NCBI RefSeq assembly: GCF_004345425.1 | Contig: NZ_SLVP01000005.1 | Coordinates: 248,001 to 312,000 of the forward strand | DNA: 64,000 nucleotides | Direction of reading: 5' to 3' | Source: Paenibacillus sp. BK033 | GTDB lineage: Bacteria > Bacillota > Bacilli > Paenibacillales > Paenibacillaceae | In this document: piece after piece, positions 33,728 to 41,740 of the stretch | How the letters are laid out: each line of letters starts with the position of its first letter | Position numbering within the stretch: the stretch's first letter is position 1 | Notes under the pieces: model-generated | Databases searched by the model: none | Told to the model about the DNA's origin: nothing | The model's input: only the letters and a program-made list of their open reading frames with translations | Translations under genes and position numbers: made by a program

Positions 33728-34362
33728 GTTTGCAGTTGGGGTATGCGGCCGGCGTGCTGTTTCCAGTAATCAATCACGTCGTTTGTACTCGCGGCCATGC
33801 CGAAATAAGCATCAACCGTCTTAACCGTCATATCATGCTCTTCCTGAGAAAAGGCTGCGCATGCATCTTTCATGAGGATGATATGATAGTCCCTCATAAA
33901 GCCGTCCCTTGCGGTCGATTCGACGCAAAGATTAGTGCTTACTCCCGTCATAATAAGAGTTTCAATTTTTAAGGTCTGCAGAACCGTTTCCAGGCGGGTA
34001 TGGATAAAGCCGCTGTAACGGTGCTTTTTAACAATGATGTCCGTCTCTTTGGGTGAGACAACAAAAAATTCGGCACCCCAGCTGCCGGTATGGCAAATCG
34101 GATTAACGCCATCCTCGAAGCGAGATAGCCAAACCTCGGAATCCGTCGCCTTCTCGTGATTGGTTTGCAGGAAGATGACAGGGATGCCATGCTCCCGGGC
34201 AGCGTCCAGCAGTGCTTGCAAATCGGGTATCATCTCGCCCGCGGCGCTTACGTCAATCCCGGTTTTGGCGATGGCGCCTTTGGGATGGCAATAATCATTC
34301 TGGACGTCAACGACGATAACGGCGGCATTTTTCTGTTCAAGTCTTTGGTTTAACTTATCCAT
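33724..34362 (-). CDS. Isochorismatase-family cysteine hydrolase
   Basis: A 212-residue hydrolase of the isochorismatase/nicotinamidase fold. The catalytic triad is Asp in [10 protein letters not shown], Lys in KKHRYSGF and Cys in [14 protein letters not shown]. Sequence details ([20 protein letters not shown]) resemble ureidoacrylate or biuret-type amidohydrolases more than true isochorismatases. It is monocistronic; 34363-34536 upstream contains only a small hairpin (GAGCCGC/GCGGCTC, 34450-34469) with a weak T run. Confidence 0.9.
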   Translation of the reverse strand: MDKLNQRLEQKNAAVIVVDVQNDYCHPKGAIAKTGIDVSAAGEMIPDLQALLDAAREHGIPVIFLQTNHEKATDSEVWLSRFEDGVNPICHTGSWGAEFFVVSPKETDIIVKKHRYSGFIHTRLETVLQTLKIETLIMTGVSTNLCVESTARDGFMRDYHIILMKDACAAFSQEEHDMTVKTVDAYFGMAASTNDVIDYWKQHAGRIPQLQT

Positions 34363-34536
34363 TGGTTACACCTGCTTATCGTTTTTTGGAAATTAGTTTT
34401 CCGGAAAAGAATCATTCCTATCCATACGCATATGGATTCCATCAATAAGGAGCCGCTCATTTGCGGCTCTTTATCTGTTAAGAACGGAATTTCCGGGCAT
34501 AATAATTTCCATTCTAGCCGATACAGGGGGAACGTG

Positions 34537-35733
34537 ATGAATTTACAGTCTGGTACATATTATTGGCCAACAACCTTGCCGGATGCCCCGGCATACCCTT
34601 CGCTTCAAGCAGACACGGAATGCGATGTTGCGATTATTGGGGGAGGAAGCTCGGCGGCACAATGCGCTTATTATTTGGCTGAGCAGGGATTAAAGACGGT
34701 TGTGCTGGAAAAGGGGAGGATTGGCGGGGGCAGCACAAGCACCAATACGGCCATCATTCAATATTCCGGGGAAAAGATGTTTACCTCGCTTGCCCATACG
34801 TTCGGAGAATCATATATCGCTGACCATATCAAGCTGCTGAAACAAGCCATTGACGACATCGAAGCAGCCTCCTTGCTAGTGGAAACGGATTGTGAATTCC
34901 GACGTCGCGACACGCTATATTCAGCCAGCTGTCCCGAGGATGTCGATCGATTGCGGAGCGAATACGAATTCATTAAGCAGCATGGAGCGGAAGTGGACTT
35001 CTGGTTAAAGGACAAAATTGAGGCCCATTATCCGTTTAGCAGGGAAGCGGCTATCTACTCCTACCGGGACGGAGAATTGAATCCGTATAAATTCACTCAT
35101 GCGTTATTCCAATATGCCGCGAATCGGGGAGTCATGGTGTATGAGCAATCCGAAATGAACGGACATCACTATGACAGAGGGCTTCAACGGATGATGATTT
35201 CCACTAAAAACGGATATAACGTACAAGCGCGCTATGTCATTTTTGCGGCGGGATACGACAATATGGACATTCGCAAAGAAAAGCAGGCTTCCTTCGTTAG
35301 TACCTATACAGTAACTACGCAGCCGGTAACCGATTTCTCAACTTGGCATAATCGGACGCTGCTATGGGAGACGGCGCGTCCTTATATCTATATCCGCACG
35401 ACGGCAGACGATCGCGTAATTATAGGCGGTCTCGATGAAAACACGATGTATCCCGACGATAGGGACAGTAAACAGGAGTTTCACCTCAGGTTTCCTGACA
35501 TTCCCGTTGAGTCTGCTTATTCGTGTGCGGCCTTTTACGGCGGGATGGTGGACGGTCTCCCGATTATAGGAAAGTACGAGGAATACCCGAATAGCTATTT
35601 CCTGCTTGCTTACGGCGATAACGGGACCGTATACAGTCAGCTCCTGTCGAAAATCATTATTCAGGAGATTACCGAAGGATATAGCCCTTATATGGAGCGC
35701 TATTTGCAAGATCGACCGCTTTTGACAACCTAA
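34537..35733 (+). CDS. FAD-dependent oxidoreductase (DAO family)
   Basis: A 398-residue flavoenzyme. The FAD-binding beta-alpha-beta motif is VAIIGGGSSAAQCAYYLAEQ. A TSTNTAIIQYSGE stretch and the C-terminal YGGMVDGLPIIGKYEE and LLAYGDNGTVYSQ motifs are typical of glycine-oxidase or DadA-like proteins. ATG 34537 follows AGGGGGAAC; the upstream in-frame ATG at 34432 lacks one. No Rieske domain is present. The substrate is unknown. The gene ends at a long hairpin that doubles as a Zur-box-like element. Confidence 0.85.
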   Translation: MNLQSGTYYWPTTLPDAPAYPSLQADTECDVAIIGGGSSAAQCAYYLAEQGLKTVVLEKGRIGGGSTSTNTAIIQYSGEKMFTSLAHTFGESYIADHIKLLKQAIDDIEAASLLVETDCEFRRRDTLYSASCPEDVDRLRSEYEFIKQHGAEVDFWLKDKIEAHYPFSREAAIYSYRDGELNPYKFTHALFQYAANRGVMVYEQSEMNGHHYDRGLQRMMISTKNGYNVQARYVIFAAGYDNMDIRKEKQASFVSTYTVTTQPVTDFSTWHNRTLLWETARPYIYIRTTADDRVIIGGLDENTMYPDDRDSKQEFHLRFPDIPVESAYSCAAFYGGMVDGLPIIGKYEEYPNSYFLLAYGDNGTVYSQLLSKIIIQEITEGYSPYMERYLQDRPLLTT

Positions 35734-35747
35734 GCAGGCTATGCGAC

Positions 35748-35790
35748 AGGACTTTTCTTAATCGTAATATTGACGATTAAGAAAAGTTCT
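35748..35790. terminator. Long AT-rich hairpin between the FAD enzyme and the zinc operon
   Basis: Two 18-base arms (AGGACTTTTCTTAATCGT and ACGATTAAGAAAAGTTCT) pair with one G-T and enclose a seven-base loop. A short TTATTGTTG follows. It can end transcription of the FAD gene; its centre is also Zur-box-like. Confidence 0.6.
35760..35778. promoter_or_regulatory. Zur-box-like element 1
   Basis: AATCGTAATATTGACGATT matches 17 of 19 positions of the Bacillus Zur consensus (AATCGTAATnATTACGATT). It forms the inner part of the long hairpin. Confidence 0.5.
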
Positions 35791-35805
35791 GTTATTGTTG
35801 CTTAT

Positions 35806-35820
35806 ACGTAATGATTACGT
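35806..35820. promoter_or_regulatory. Zur box 2
   Basis: ACGTAATGATTACGT is a perfect 7-1-7 inverted repeat with the Zur core CGTAATnATTACG, about 96 bases before znuC. Confidence 0.8.
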
Positions 35821-35855
35821 TCAACACAAGCTGTTGGACTTTTTATTTAGCTATT

Positions 35856-35875
35856 AATCGTAATCATTACGAAAT
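35856..35875. promoter_or_regulatory. Zur box 3
   Basis: AATCGTAATCATTACGAAAT matches the Bacillus Zur box almost exactly and lies 40 bases before the znuC start, where bound Zur would block the promoter. Confidence 0.9.
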
Positions 35876-35915
35876 GAGACGCTTTCATTGCAATTATATA
35901 AACGAAAGGATGATT

Positions 35916-36638
35916 ATGTTGCTGCTTGCCTCACTCCAAGATGTGACCTTTGGGTACGGGGATGTACCTTGTCTCGAAAAGGCGAACATCGAGGTTCACT
36001 CGGGAGAATTCATTGCGGTTACCGGTCAGAACGGTGCTTCCAAATCCACCTTGCTAAAGCTTGCTCTGCAGCTGCTTTATCCTTGGCAGGGGGAGGTGAA
36101 TCTATCCTCGACGAATGCTAACGGCGACAAGCTTGTTGTGGCTTACGTCCCGCAGCAAATAGCCGCCTTTAACAGCGGGTTCCCTAGTCAAGTGACCGAA
36201 TTTGTACGCTCCGGCCTTTACTCGCAAAGCCGGAATTGGCTTAGAAGCTTAAGTCCTAAGGCTAAACAAGCCGCGGATGAAGCGATGCGGAGCATGGGCA
36301 TATGGGAACTGCGCAACCGCCGGATCGGAGAACTGTCCGGCGGGCAGAAGCAGCGAATTTGCATCGCCAGGGCGCTGGCTATGTCTCCTGATTTGTTTGT
36401 TCTCGATGAGCCGACAACCGGCATGGACAAAGAAAGCCGGAAAGATTTCTACCGGCTAATGCGGGAGCAGATCGATCAATATGGCAAGACGGTCGTTATG
36501 GTGACCCATAACCTGTCCGAGCTGGACGGCATGCTGGACCGGATCATATCGCTCGAGAGAAGGGAGGAGGGGGGCTGGAAATGCTGCACTACGACTTCAT
36601 GCAGCGGGCATTTTTCGCCGGCGGAATCATTGCGTTAA
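35916..36638 (+). CDS. znuC: Zinc ABC transporter ATP-binding protein
   Basis: The 240-residue ATPase of a high-affinity zinc importer. Walker A is GQNGASKST (Ser before Lys, seen in other metal importers), the signature is LSGGQKQR and Walker B is LFVLDEPTTGMD. The switch His is in VTHNLSE. ATG 35916 follows GAAAGGATG. Starts further upstream overlap the Zur boxes. It overlaps the permease gene by 58 bases. Zinc repression through Zur is expected. Confidence 0.93.
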   Translation: MLLLASLQDVTFGYGDVPCLEKANIEVHSGEFIAVTGQNGASKSTLLKLALQLLYPWQGEVNLSSTNANGDKLVVAYVPQQIAAFNSGFPSQVTEFVRSGLYSQSRNWLRSLSPKAKQAADEAMRSMGIWELRNRRIGELSGGQKQRICIARALAMSPDLFVLDEPTTGMDKESRKDFYRLMREQIDQYGKTVVMVTHNLSELDGMLDRIISLERREEGGWKCCTTTSCSGHFSPAESLR

Positions 36639-37438
36639 TGGCTTCGGTGCTAGGCGTATATTTGCTCCTGAGAAGGCAGGCCTTAATGGCGGATATGCTT
36701 TCGCATGTATCGCTCGCGGGGGTTGCTGCAGGTACATACCTTGGGATCAATCCGTCCCTGTCGGGTTTTATCGTAGCCGTTATCGGCGCAATTGCGGTGG
36801 AATACGTCCGTAAAGCCTATAAAACGTATAGCGAGCTTTCCGTAGCCATTATTATGGTTGGAGGTCTCTCTTTGTCTGTCATCCTGATGACTATGAATAA
36901 GACGGTTAACAAAAGCTTCTCCTCGTATTTGTTTGGTTCCGTAGTTGCCGTCAACCGGATGGAGCTGATGATTATGCTCGCGGCCGCGCTTATTGGCGCT
37001 TTGTTTTTCTTCCTGCTGCGAAGACCGCTCTATATAGTTTCCTTCGATGAGGAATCCGCCAGAACGAGCGGAATACCCGTTCAGTGGATTTCCCTTGGAT
37101 TCAGCATAGTTACGGGCATGATCGTAGCCGCAGCTATGCCGATTGTAGGCGTGCTGCTCGTATCGGCACTTATTATATTGCCGGCAGCTCTGTCGGTGCG
37201 AATCTCGTCAAGCTTCACGACGGCGATACTTGTATCGATGGGAATCGGCTTAACCGGGACGTTTACGGGATTAACCGCTTCCTACGAGTTAAGTACGCCT
37301 CCCGGAGGCACCATTGCTTTTGTTCTTTTAATCTTTTTAGTGGCAGGTTTGAGCTTGAAAAAGCTGCTTGCGCTTGGATCCAAGAGATCCAGCATGGTTG
37401 CGCGTCCGGAATCGCCCGTATCCCGCGGCCAATTATAA
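36581..37438 (+). CDS. znuB: Zinc ABC transporter permease
   Basis: A 285-residue membrane component of the ZnuB/AdcB family with about eight helices. It has LLLRRQALMADMLSHVSLAG and IVGVLLVSALIILPAALS, the conserved coupling and pore motifs. Its ATG follows GGGAGGAGG inside the znuC gene, so the subunits are translationally coupled. Confidence 0.93.
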   Translation: MLHYDFMQRAFFAGGIIALMASVLGVYLLLRRQALMADMLSHVSLAGVAAGTYLGINPSLSGFIVAVIGAIAVEYVRKAYKTYSELSVAIIMVGGLSLSVILMTMNKTVNKSFSSYLFGSVVAVNRMELMIMLAAALIGALFFFLLRRPLYIVSFDEESARTSGIPVQWISLGFSIVTGMIVAAAMPIVGVLLVSALIILPAALSVRISSSFTTAILVSMGIGLTGTFTGLTASYELSTPPGGTIAFVLLIFLVAGLSLKKLLALGSKRSSMVARPESPVSRGQL

Positions 37439-37463
37439 ATCAAATTTGGAGGTTCTTTATATT

Positions 37464-38387
37464 ATGAAATCCTGGTTGAAAAAATCGATCGTGCTGGGAG
37501 CAGGACTGTCTTTCATCCTGACCGGTTGCGGCAATCAAGCAAAAGAGGCAGCAAGTACGGAAGGCAAGCTGAAGGTGGTCACAACCTTTTACCCCATGTA
37601 TGAATTCAGCAAGCAGGTTGCGGGCGACCATGCGGAGGTTGTTGCCTTGATTCCTTCCGGAGCCGAGCCGCACGACTGGGAACCAAGCGCTAAAGACATG
37701 GCTGCCATTAAAGACGCGGATGTATTCGTCTATAACGGCATCGTGGAAGGCTGGGTCGATAGCGCGTTATCCAGTGCGGCAAGCGAGCAGCGTGTAGTCG
37801 TTGAGGCGAGCAAAGGCATCTCTTTGATGGAGGGAGAAGAGCACGAGCATGGGGAAGAGTCGCACCTGGATCCCCATGTTTGGCTGGATCCGGTACTTGC
37901 GCAGCAAGAGGTAAGAGCAATCCAGGCTGCGTTGGAACAGGCGGATCCCGGCAATAAAAAGGATTACGAGAAGAACGCGGATCAATATATCGCGAAGCTG
38001 CAAGAGCTGGATCATGCTTTCAAGGAAGCCTTATCAAACGCCAAGCATAAAGAATTTGTTACCCAACATGCGGCATTTGGTTATCTGGCAAAGCAATACG
38101 GACTCACCCAAGTTCCGATTTCCGGATTATCGCCGGAGCAGGAGCCTTCCCCGGATGAGATGGCGGAGGTTGTTGAGTTCGCGAAGGAGCATCAGGTTCG
38201 GACGATTTTCTTCGAAACGCTGGTTGATCCGAAAGTCGCTCAAGTTGTGGCAGACGAGATAGGCGCGGAAACGGCTGTGCTTAACCCGCTGGAAGGACTG
38301 ACCGCGGAAGACATCCGGAATAACCTGGACTACATCGGCATCATGACCCATAATCTTGAGGCATTAAAGGCAGCGCTCAACAAATAA
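37464..38387 (+). CDS. znuA: Zinc-binding lipoprotein of the ABC importer
   Basis: A 307-residue extracellular zinc-binding protein. The signal peptide ends in the lipobox ILTGC (Cys22). Zinc ligands are His70 (AEPHDWEPS), His138 (LDPHVWLDP), the His of TQHAAFGYLA and an acidic residue in FETLVDP. A short His-rich loop (GEEHEHGEESH) precedes the second ligand. ATG 37464 follows TTGGAGG, 25 bases after the permease stop. Confidence 0.93.
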   Translation: MKSWLKKSIVLGAGLSFILTGCGNQAKEAASTEGKLKVVTTFYPMYEFSKQVAGDHAEVVALIPSGAEPHDWEPSAKDMAAIKDADVFVYNGIVEGWVDSALSSAASEQRVVVEASKGISLMEGEEHEHGEESHLDPHVWLDPVLAQQEVRAIQAALEQADPGNKKDYEKNADQYIAKLQELDHAFKEALSNAKHKEFVTQHAAFGYLAKQYGLTQVPISGLSPEQEPSPDEMAEVVEFAKEHQVRTIFFETLVDPKVAQVVADEIGAETAVLNPLEGLTAEDIRNNLDYIGIMTHNLEALKAALNK

Positions 38388-38401
38388 TTCGACGATGCAA
38401 G

Positions 38402-38438
38402 GGTAGATACGCTGGGATGAAGCCCGGCTTTATCTACC
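38402..38438 (+). other. Hairpin between znuA and the GTPase gene
   Basis: GGTAGATA and TATCTACC, with an inner GCTGGG/CCCGGC, form a stable stem but lack a T run. It may attenuate read-through into the next gene, directly before its Zur box. Confidence 0.45.
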
Positions 38439-38443
38439 GTAAT

Positions 38444-38465
38444 AAATCGTAATAATTACGGAAAT
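38444..38465. promoter_or_regulatory. Zur box 4
   Basis: The core CGTAATAATTACG is centred at 38454 with AAAT flanks, 13 bases before the start codon of the GTPase gene. Confidence 0.9.
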
Positions 38466-38477
38466 GGAGATGACGTT

Positions 38478-39659
38478 ATGAGAAAAATACCCGTAACCGT
38501 TCTAAGCGGCTATTTAGGCGCCGGCAAAACGACGGTTCTCAATCATGTTCTGAATAACCGGCAAGGCATGAAGGTTGCCGTTATAGTAAACGATTTAAGC
38601 GAAGTAAATATAGATGCGGGACTTATTAAAGAAGGAGGCGGCCTTTCCCGTATCGATGAGAAGCTGGTGGAAATGTCGAACGGCTGTATCTGCTGCACGC
38701 TTCGGGAGGATTTGCTTCGCGAAGTAGAACGATTGGCTTTGGATGGGCGATTCGACTACATATTAATCGAGTCTACCGGCGTAGGTGAGCCTGTCCCCGT
38801 GGCTCAAACCTTTACCTATATCGATGAAGAACAAGGAATCGATTTATCCCGTTTCTGTCAGCTTGATTGTATGGTAACGGTTGTGGATGCGAACCGGTTC
38901 TGGCATGATTTTTCCTCAGGGGAGTCGCTGCTCGCCCGGAGTCAAGCTGTGGGAGACGAGGATACGCGCGAAGTCGTTGACCTGCTTATCGACCAGATTG
39001 AATTCTGCGATGTATTGCTGCTTAACAAATGCGACATGATCGAAGAGGATGAACGGGTTGAATTAGAAGGCGTGTTAAGAAAGCTCCAGCCACGCGCCAA
39101 GCTGATCCGAACCGTTAACGGGAAAGTGAATCCGGCGGAGATATTAAATACAGGCTTATTCGACTTCGATGAAGCCAGTCAGTCTGCGGGCTGGGTGAAG
39201 GAGCTGTCAAAGCCGGAGCATACGCCGGAAACGGAGGAGTACGGTATCTCTTCCTTCGTCTACGAGCGCGTTAAACCTTTTCATCCCGGAAGGTTGAAGA
39301 AATGGCTGAAAAACTGGCCGGAAGATGTCGTGCGGGCCAAAGGAGTCATGTGGGTCGCTTCGAGAAACAATATCGGCCAAACGATTAGCCAAGCCGGTCC
39401 TTCTATTCAATTTGGTCCGTCCGGTTATTGGATCGCCGCGCTGCCGCAAGCGGAACAGGATATGTACCTTCGGGAGTATCCGGAGGTACGTGACGGCTGG
39501 TCTCCTGAGTATGGCGACCGTATCAATAAAGTCGTATTTATCGGCATAAAGATGGACCGGGAATCCATAAACGAAACACTGGACGCATGTCTCTTAACCG
39601 AAGCCGAGATGCTGGAAGACTGGTCCCGACTCAAGGATACGCTGCCGGATATCCGTTAG
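38478..39659 (+). CDS. Zur-controlled COG0523 (CobW/ZagA-like) GTPase metallochaperone
   Basis: A 393-residue G3E-family GTPase, close in length to B. subtilis ZagA/YciC. The P-loop is SGYLGAGKTT, the metal-binding motif is NGCICCTLRED, the Walker B region gives IESTGVGEP and the guanine motif is LNKCD. A CobW C-terminal domain follows. Together with Zur box 4, this makes it a zinc-starvation metallochaperone that delivers zinc to client enzymes. RBS AATGGAG is upstream of ATG 38478. Confidence 0.9.
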   Translation: MRKIPVTVLSGYLGAGKTTVLNHVLNNRQGMKVAVIVNDLSEVNIDAGLIKEGGGLSRIDEKLVEMSNGCICCTLREDLLREVERLALDGRFDYILIESTGVGEPVPVAQTFTYIDEEQGIDLSRFCQLDCMVTVVDANRFWHDFSSGESLLARSQAVGDEDTREVVDLLIDQIEFCDVLLLNKCDMIEEDERVELEGVLRKLQPRAKLIRTVNGKVNPAEILNTGLFDFDEASQSAGWVKELSKPEHTPETEEYGISSFVYERVKPFHPGRLKKWLKNWPEDVVRAKGVMWVASRNNIGQTISQAGPSIQFGPSGYWIAALPQAEQDMYLREYPEVRDGWSPEYGDRINKVVFIGIKMDRESINETLDACLLTEAEMLEDWSRLKDTLPDIR

Positions 39660-39668
39660 ATTAGCGGG

Positions 39669-39704
39669 AAGCCAGCCATTTTCGATAATGGCTGGCTTTT
39701 TTAT
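39669..39704 (+). terminator. Terminator of the GTPase gene
   Basis: AAGCCAGCCATT pairs with AATGGCTGGCTT and is followed by six T residues. Confidence 0.92.
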
Positions 39705-39785
39705 TGTTCGCGAACGAGAACGCATGAATTTAAAGAAGGGATAAGGTAAAATGGAACTATAAATCGGAATAGGGAGGTACCCCGG

Positions 39786-40295
39786 ATGAAGATAGATATT
39801 AGGAAGGTCCATACAGCGGAACAAATCGCCGAGGTTGCCCGCTTGGCGGAGCAAATCTGGCGCGAGCACTACGTATCCATCATTACAATCGAGCAGATTG
39901 ATTATATGATTGAGAAATTTCAATCCGTGTCCGCGATAACCGGCCAGATTGAGAATCAGGGCTATGAATATTGCCTGCTGCAGCAACAAGACGGCACTGC
40001 CGCTGGTTATTTGTCTATTCGAGCAGACAACGGGAAGCTGTTCTTAAGCAAATTTTACGTATCCAAGGAGCATCGCGGCCAAGGCTATGCCAGTCAAGCG
40101 ATGCAGTTTATCGAGCAGCTGTGCATAGAACGCGGATTAAGCCATATTTGGCTGACGGTTAACCGGGATAATGCATCCAGTATCGCGGTTTATGAGAAAA
40201 AAGGCTTCATCAGCGTGAGGGAGCAAGTTGCGGACATTGGCAATGGCTATGTGATGGACGACTTTATTATGGAAAAGAAATTGGCATTCGCGTAA
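39786..40295 (+). CDS. GNAT-family N-acetyltransferase
   Basis: A 169-residue acetyltransferase with the acetyl-CoA motif FYVSKEHRGQGYASQAM, the IWLTVNRDNASSIAVYEKKG segment and an AEQIWREHY start. Such proteins modify small molecules or protein N-termini; the target is unknown. It starts at ATG 39786 after GGGAGG, 17 bases upstream of an SRPBCC gene and probably cotranscribed with it. Confidence 0.9.
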   Translation: MKIDIRKVHTAEQIAEVARLAEQIWREHYVSIITIEQIDYMIEKFQSVSAITGQIENQGYEYCLLQQQDGTAAGYLSIRADNGKLFLSKFYVSKEHRGQGYASQAMQFIEQLCIERGLSHIWLTVNRDNASSIAVYEKKGFISVREQVADIGNGYVMDDFIMEKKLAFA

Positions 40296-40311
40296 GATCG
40301 GAGGTTCTCCT

Positions 40312-40770
40312 GTGCCCGTTATCGTACAAACCCTTTTTATCGAAGCGCCAATCGACGTTTGCTTCGATCTTTCCCGCAGCATAGAGCTTCACATGTCGTC
40401 CACTTCTCAAACGAAAGAAAGAGCGGTGAAAGGCCGGACAAGCGGGTTAATCGAACTCGGGGAGACCGTCACCTGGGAAGCCGTTCATTTCGGAGTTCGC
40501 CAGCGGCTTACGGCCGTTATTTCGGAATACGAGCGGCCATGCCGGTTTGTGGATGAAATGGTCGAAGGCGCCTTTAAACGGTTCAAGCATGAGCATCGTT
40601 TTGAATCCCGTGACGGCGGAACGCTGATGACGGATATATTCGACTATACTTCACCGCTGGGGCCGCTTGGCAGTTTAGCCGACGTCCTTTTTTTGCGTTC
40701 TTATATGGAACGATTTCTTATGCAACGAAACAGCTGCATTAAACGGCAAGCAGAGATTAAGGTTACATAA
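40312..40770 (+). CDS. SRPBCC-family (START-like) protein
   Basis: A 152-residue ligand-binding fold protein. The N-terminal strand VQTLFIEAPIDVCFDLSRSI, the SGLIELGETVTWEAVHFG sequence and the C-terminal helix with DVLFLRSYMERFL are typical of the polyketide cyclase/dehydrase-like group. It starts at GTG 40312 with CGGAGG upstream. Ligand and role are unknown. Its stop codon lies inside the third copy of the 18-bp palindrome. Confidence 0.85.
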   Translation: MPVIVQTLFIEAPIDVCFDLSRSIELHMSSTSQTKERAVKGRTSGLIELGETVTWEAVHFGVRQRLTAVISEYERPCRFVDEMVEGAFKRFKHEHRFESRDGGTLMTDIFDYTSPLGPLGSLADVLFLRSYMERFLMQRNSCIKRQAEIKVT

Positions 40771-40782
40771 AAAATGTTATGT
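40765..40782. promoter_or_regulatory. Recurrent palindrome ACATAA-N6-TTATGT, copy 3
   Basis: ACATAAAAAATGTTATGT, extended to TTACATAA/TTATGTAA arms, overlaps the preceding stop codon and lies 38 bases before the next gene. Confidence 0.5.
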
Positions 40783-40820
40783 AAACTAACGTTGTTATTC
40801 ACAAGTCAAATGACCCGTCA

Positions 40821-41327
40821 ATGGAAGTCTTGAAGCATACGCCATTATACGTTTGGGTCATGCTCGCATTTTTAATCCAAAGAGGGTACTCCATGTCCCA
40901 AGAGAAAGAGGTAAGCAGCAACCTGTTAAAGCCGTTATTGGTACCGGGTATCTTTATCACTTGGGGATTGTACACGATTTTTACAGCCTTCTCCTTCATT
41001 AATGATGCTTTTATCGTCTATTTGATCTGCGCAGTGGCAGGTACGTTTCTGGGCTATCAGCTGTATCGCAGAAATCATCGTTTCTTCGTCAGGAACGGGG
41101 CATTAATCCGGGAAAAAAACTATCTTCCGCTGATCATCGTTTTAATCAACTTTGTTATTAAATATGCTCTGAACATCTATATGCATGTCGATGCAGACGC
41201 AGCCGATACTTTAAGCTTTAACGTACTGTACACGGCGATAAGCGGCATATCGGTCGGATTGTTATTCGGTGGCATTTGGAATGCTCGTCAAGCCTGGGGC
41301 AAACGAACGGGAAGAGTGAGGGGGTAA
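40821..41327 (+). CDS. DUF6622-like membrane protein
   Basis: A 168-residue membrane protein with five to six helices, beginning LKHTPLYVWVMLAFLIQRGY and containing LLVPGIFITWGLYTIFTAFS. That opening resembles DUF6622 proteins as I remember them. No ribosome binding site is obvious before ATG 40821, so the start is uncertain. It is adjacent to a second small membrane gene. Confidence 0.6.
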   Translation: MEVLKHTPLYVWVMLAFLIQRGYSMSQEKEVSSNLLKPLLVPGIFITWGLYTIFTAFSFINDAFIVYLICAVAGTFLGYQLYRRNHRFFVRNGALIREKNYLPLIIVLINFVIKYALNIYMHVDADAADTLSFNVLYTAISGISVGLLFGGIWNARQAWGKRTGRVRG

Positions 41328-41328
41328 C

Positions 41329-41724
41329 ATGCACGGGTTAGCGCGGATGTCTGCCGGGTTAGGATACGGTTCCTTTGTTTATTTGTTTGTGACACTGTTT
41401 AACAAGCAGCAGGTTGTATTGACTCACGAAACCGTCTGGAGCATTTTCCTGATCTCAGCAGGCGCAGGTGCTTTGAGTTATCTTTTCGATATCGAGCGCA
41501 TTAGCTTCTTACTTGCTCTCGCCGCTCATTTTGTATTAACGAATTTGGTTGTTCTACTGACTTTATTATTTAATGATTGGATAGAAGACGCTACCTGGAG
41601 CAGTTATTTCGGAAGTTTATTGCTGTTTTATACGATTTCTTGGATCGTCTTTATCATCCGTAACAAAATGATAGCAAGAGAGTTGAACCAAGGGCTTAAG
41701 CATAACGCTAACAACAGCCGTTAA
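41329..41724 (+). CDS. DUF3021-like membrane protein
   Basis: A 131-residue, four-helix protein (ARMSAGLGYGSFVYLFVTLF, then AGAGALSYLFDIERISFLLA and FGSLLLFYTISWIVFII). DUF3021 proteins usually accompany LytTR regulators, but here an AraC gene follows 16 bases later. ATG 41329 has GAGGGGGTAAC and comes one base after the preceding stop. Confidence 0.65.
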   Translation: MHGLARMSAGLGYGSFVYLFVTLFNKQQVVLTHETVWSIFLISAGAGALSYLFDIERISFLLALAAHFVLTNLVVLLTLLFNDWIEDATWSSYFGSLLLFYTISWIVFIIRNKMIARELNQGLKHNANNSR

Positions 41725-41740
41725 AAGGGGAACTAGCAAC

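Noticed and set aside
32651-34362. Recombinase region as an integrated mobile element
   Set aside because: No flanking direct repeats, tRNA target, phage or conjugation genes are visible.
34450-34475. Hairpin GAGCCGC/GCGGCTC with TTTATC
   Set aside because: No plus-strand gene ends before it, and the T run is poor, so a terminator role is not supported.
35811-35915. Upstream start for znuC
   Set aside because: The reading would translate across two Zur boxes, and the ribosome binding site is at 35905.
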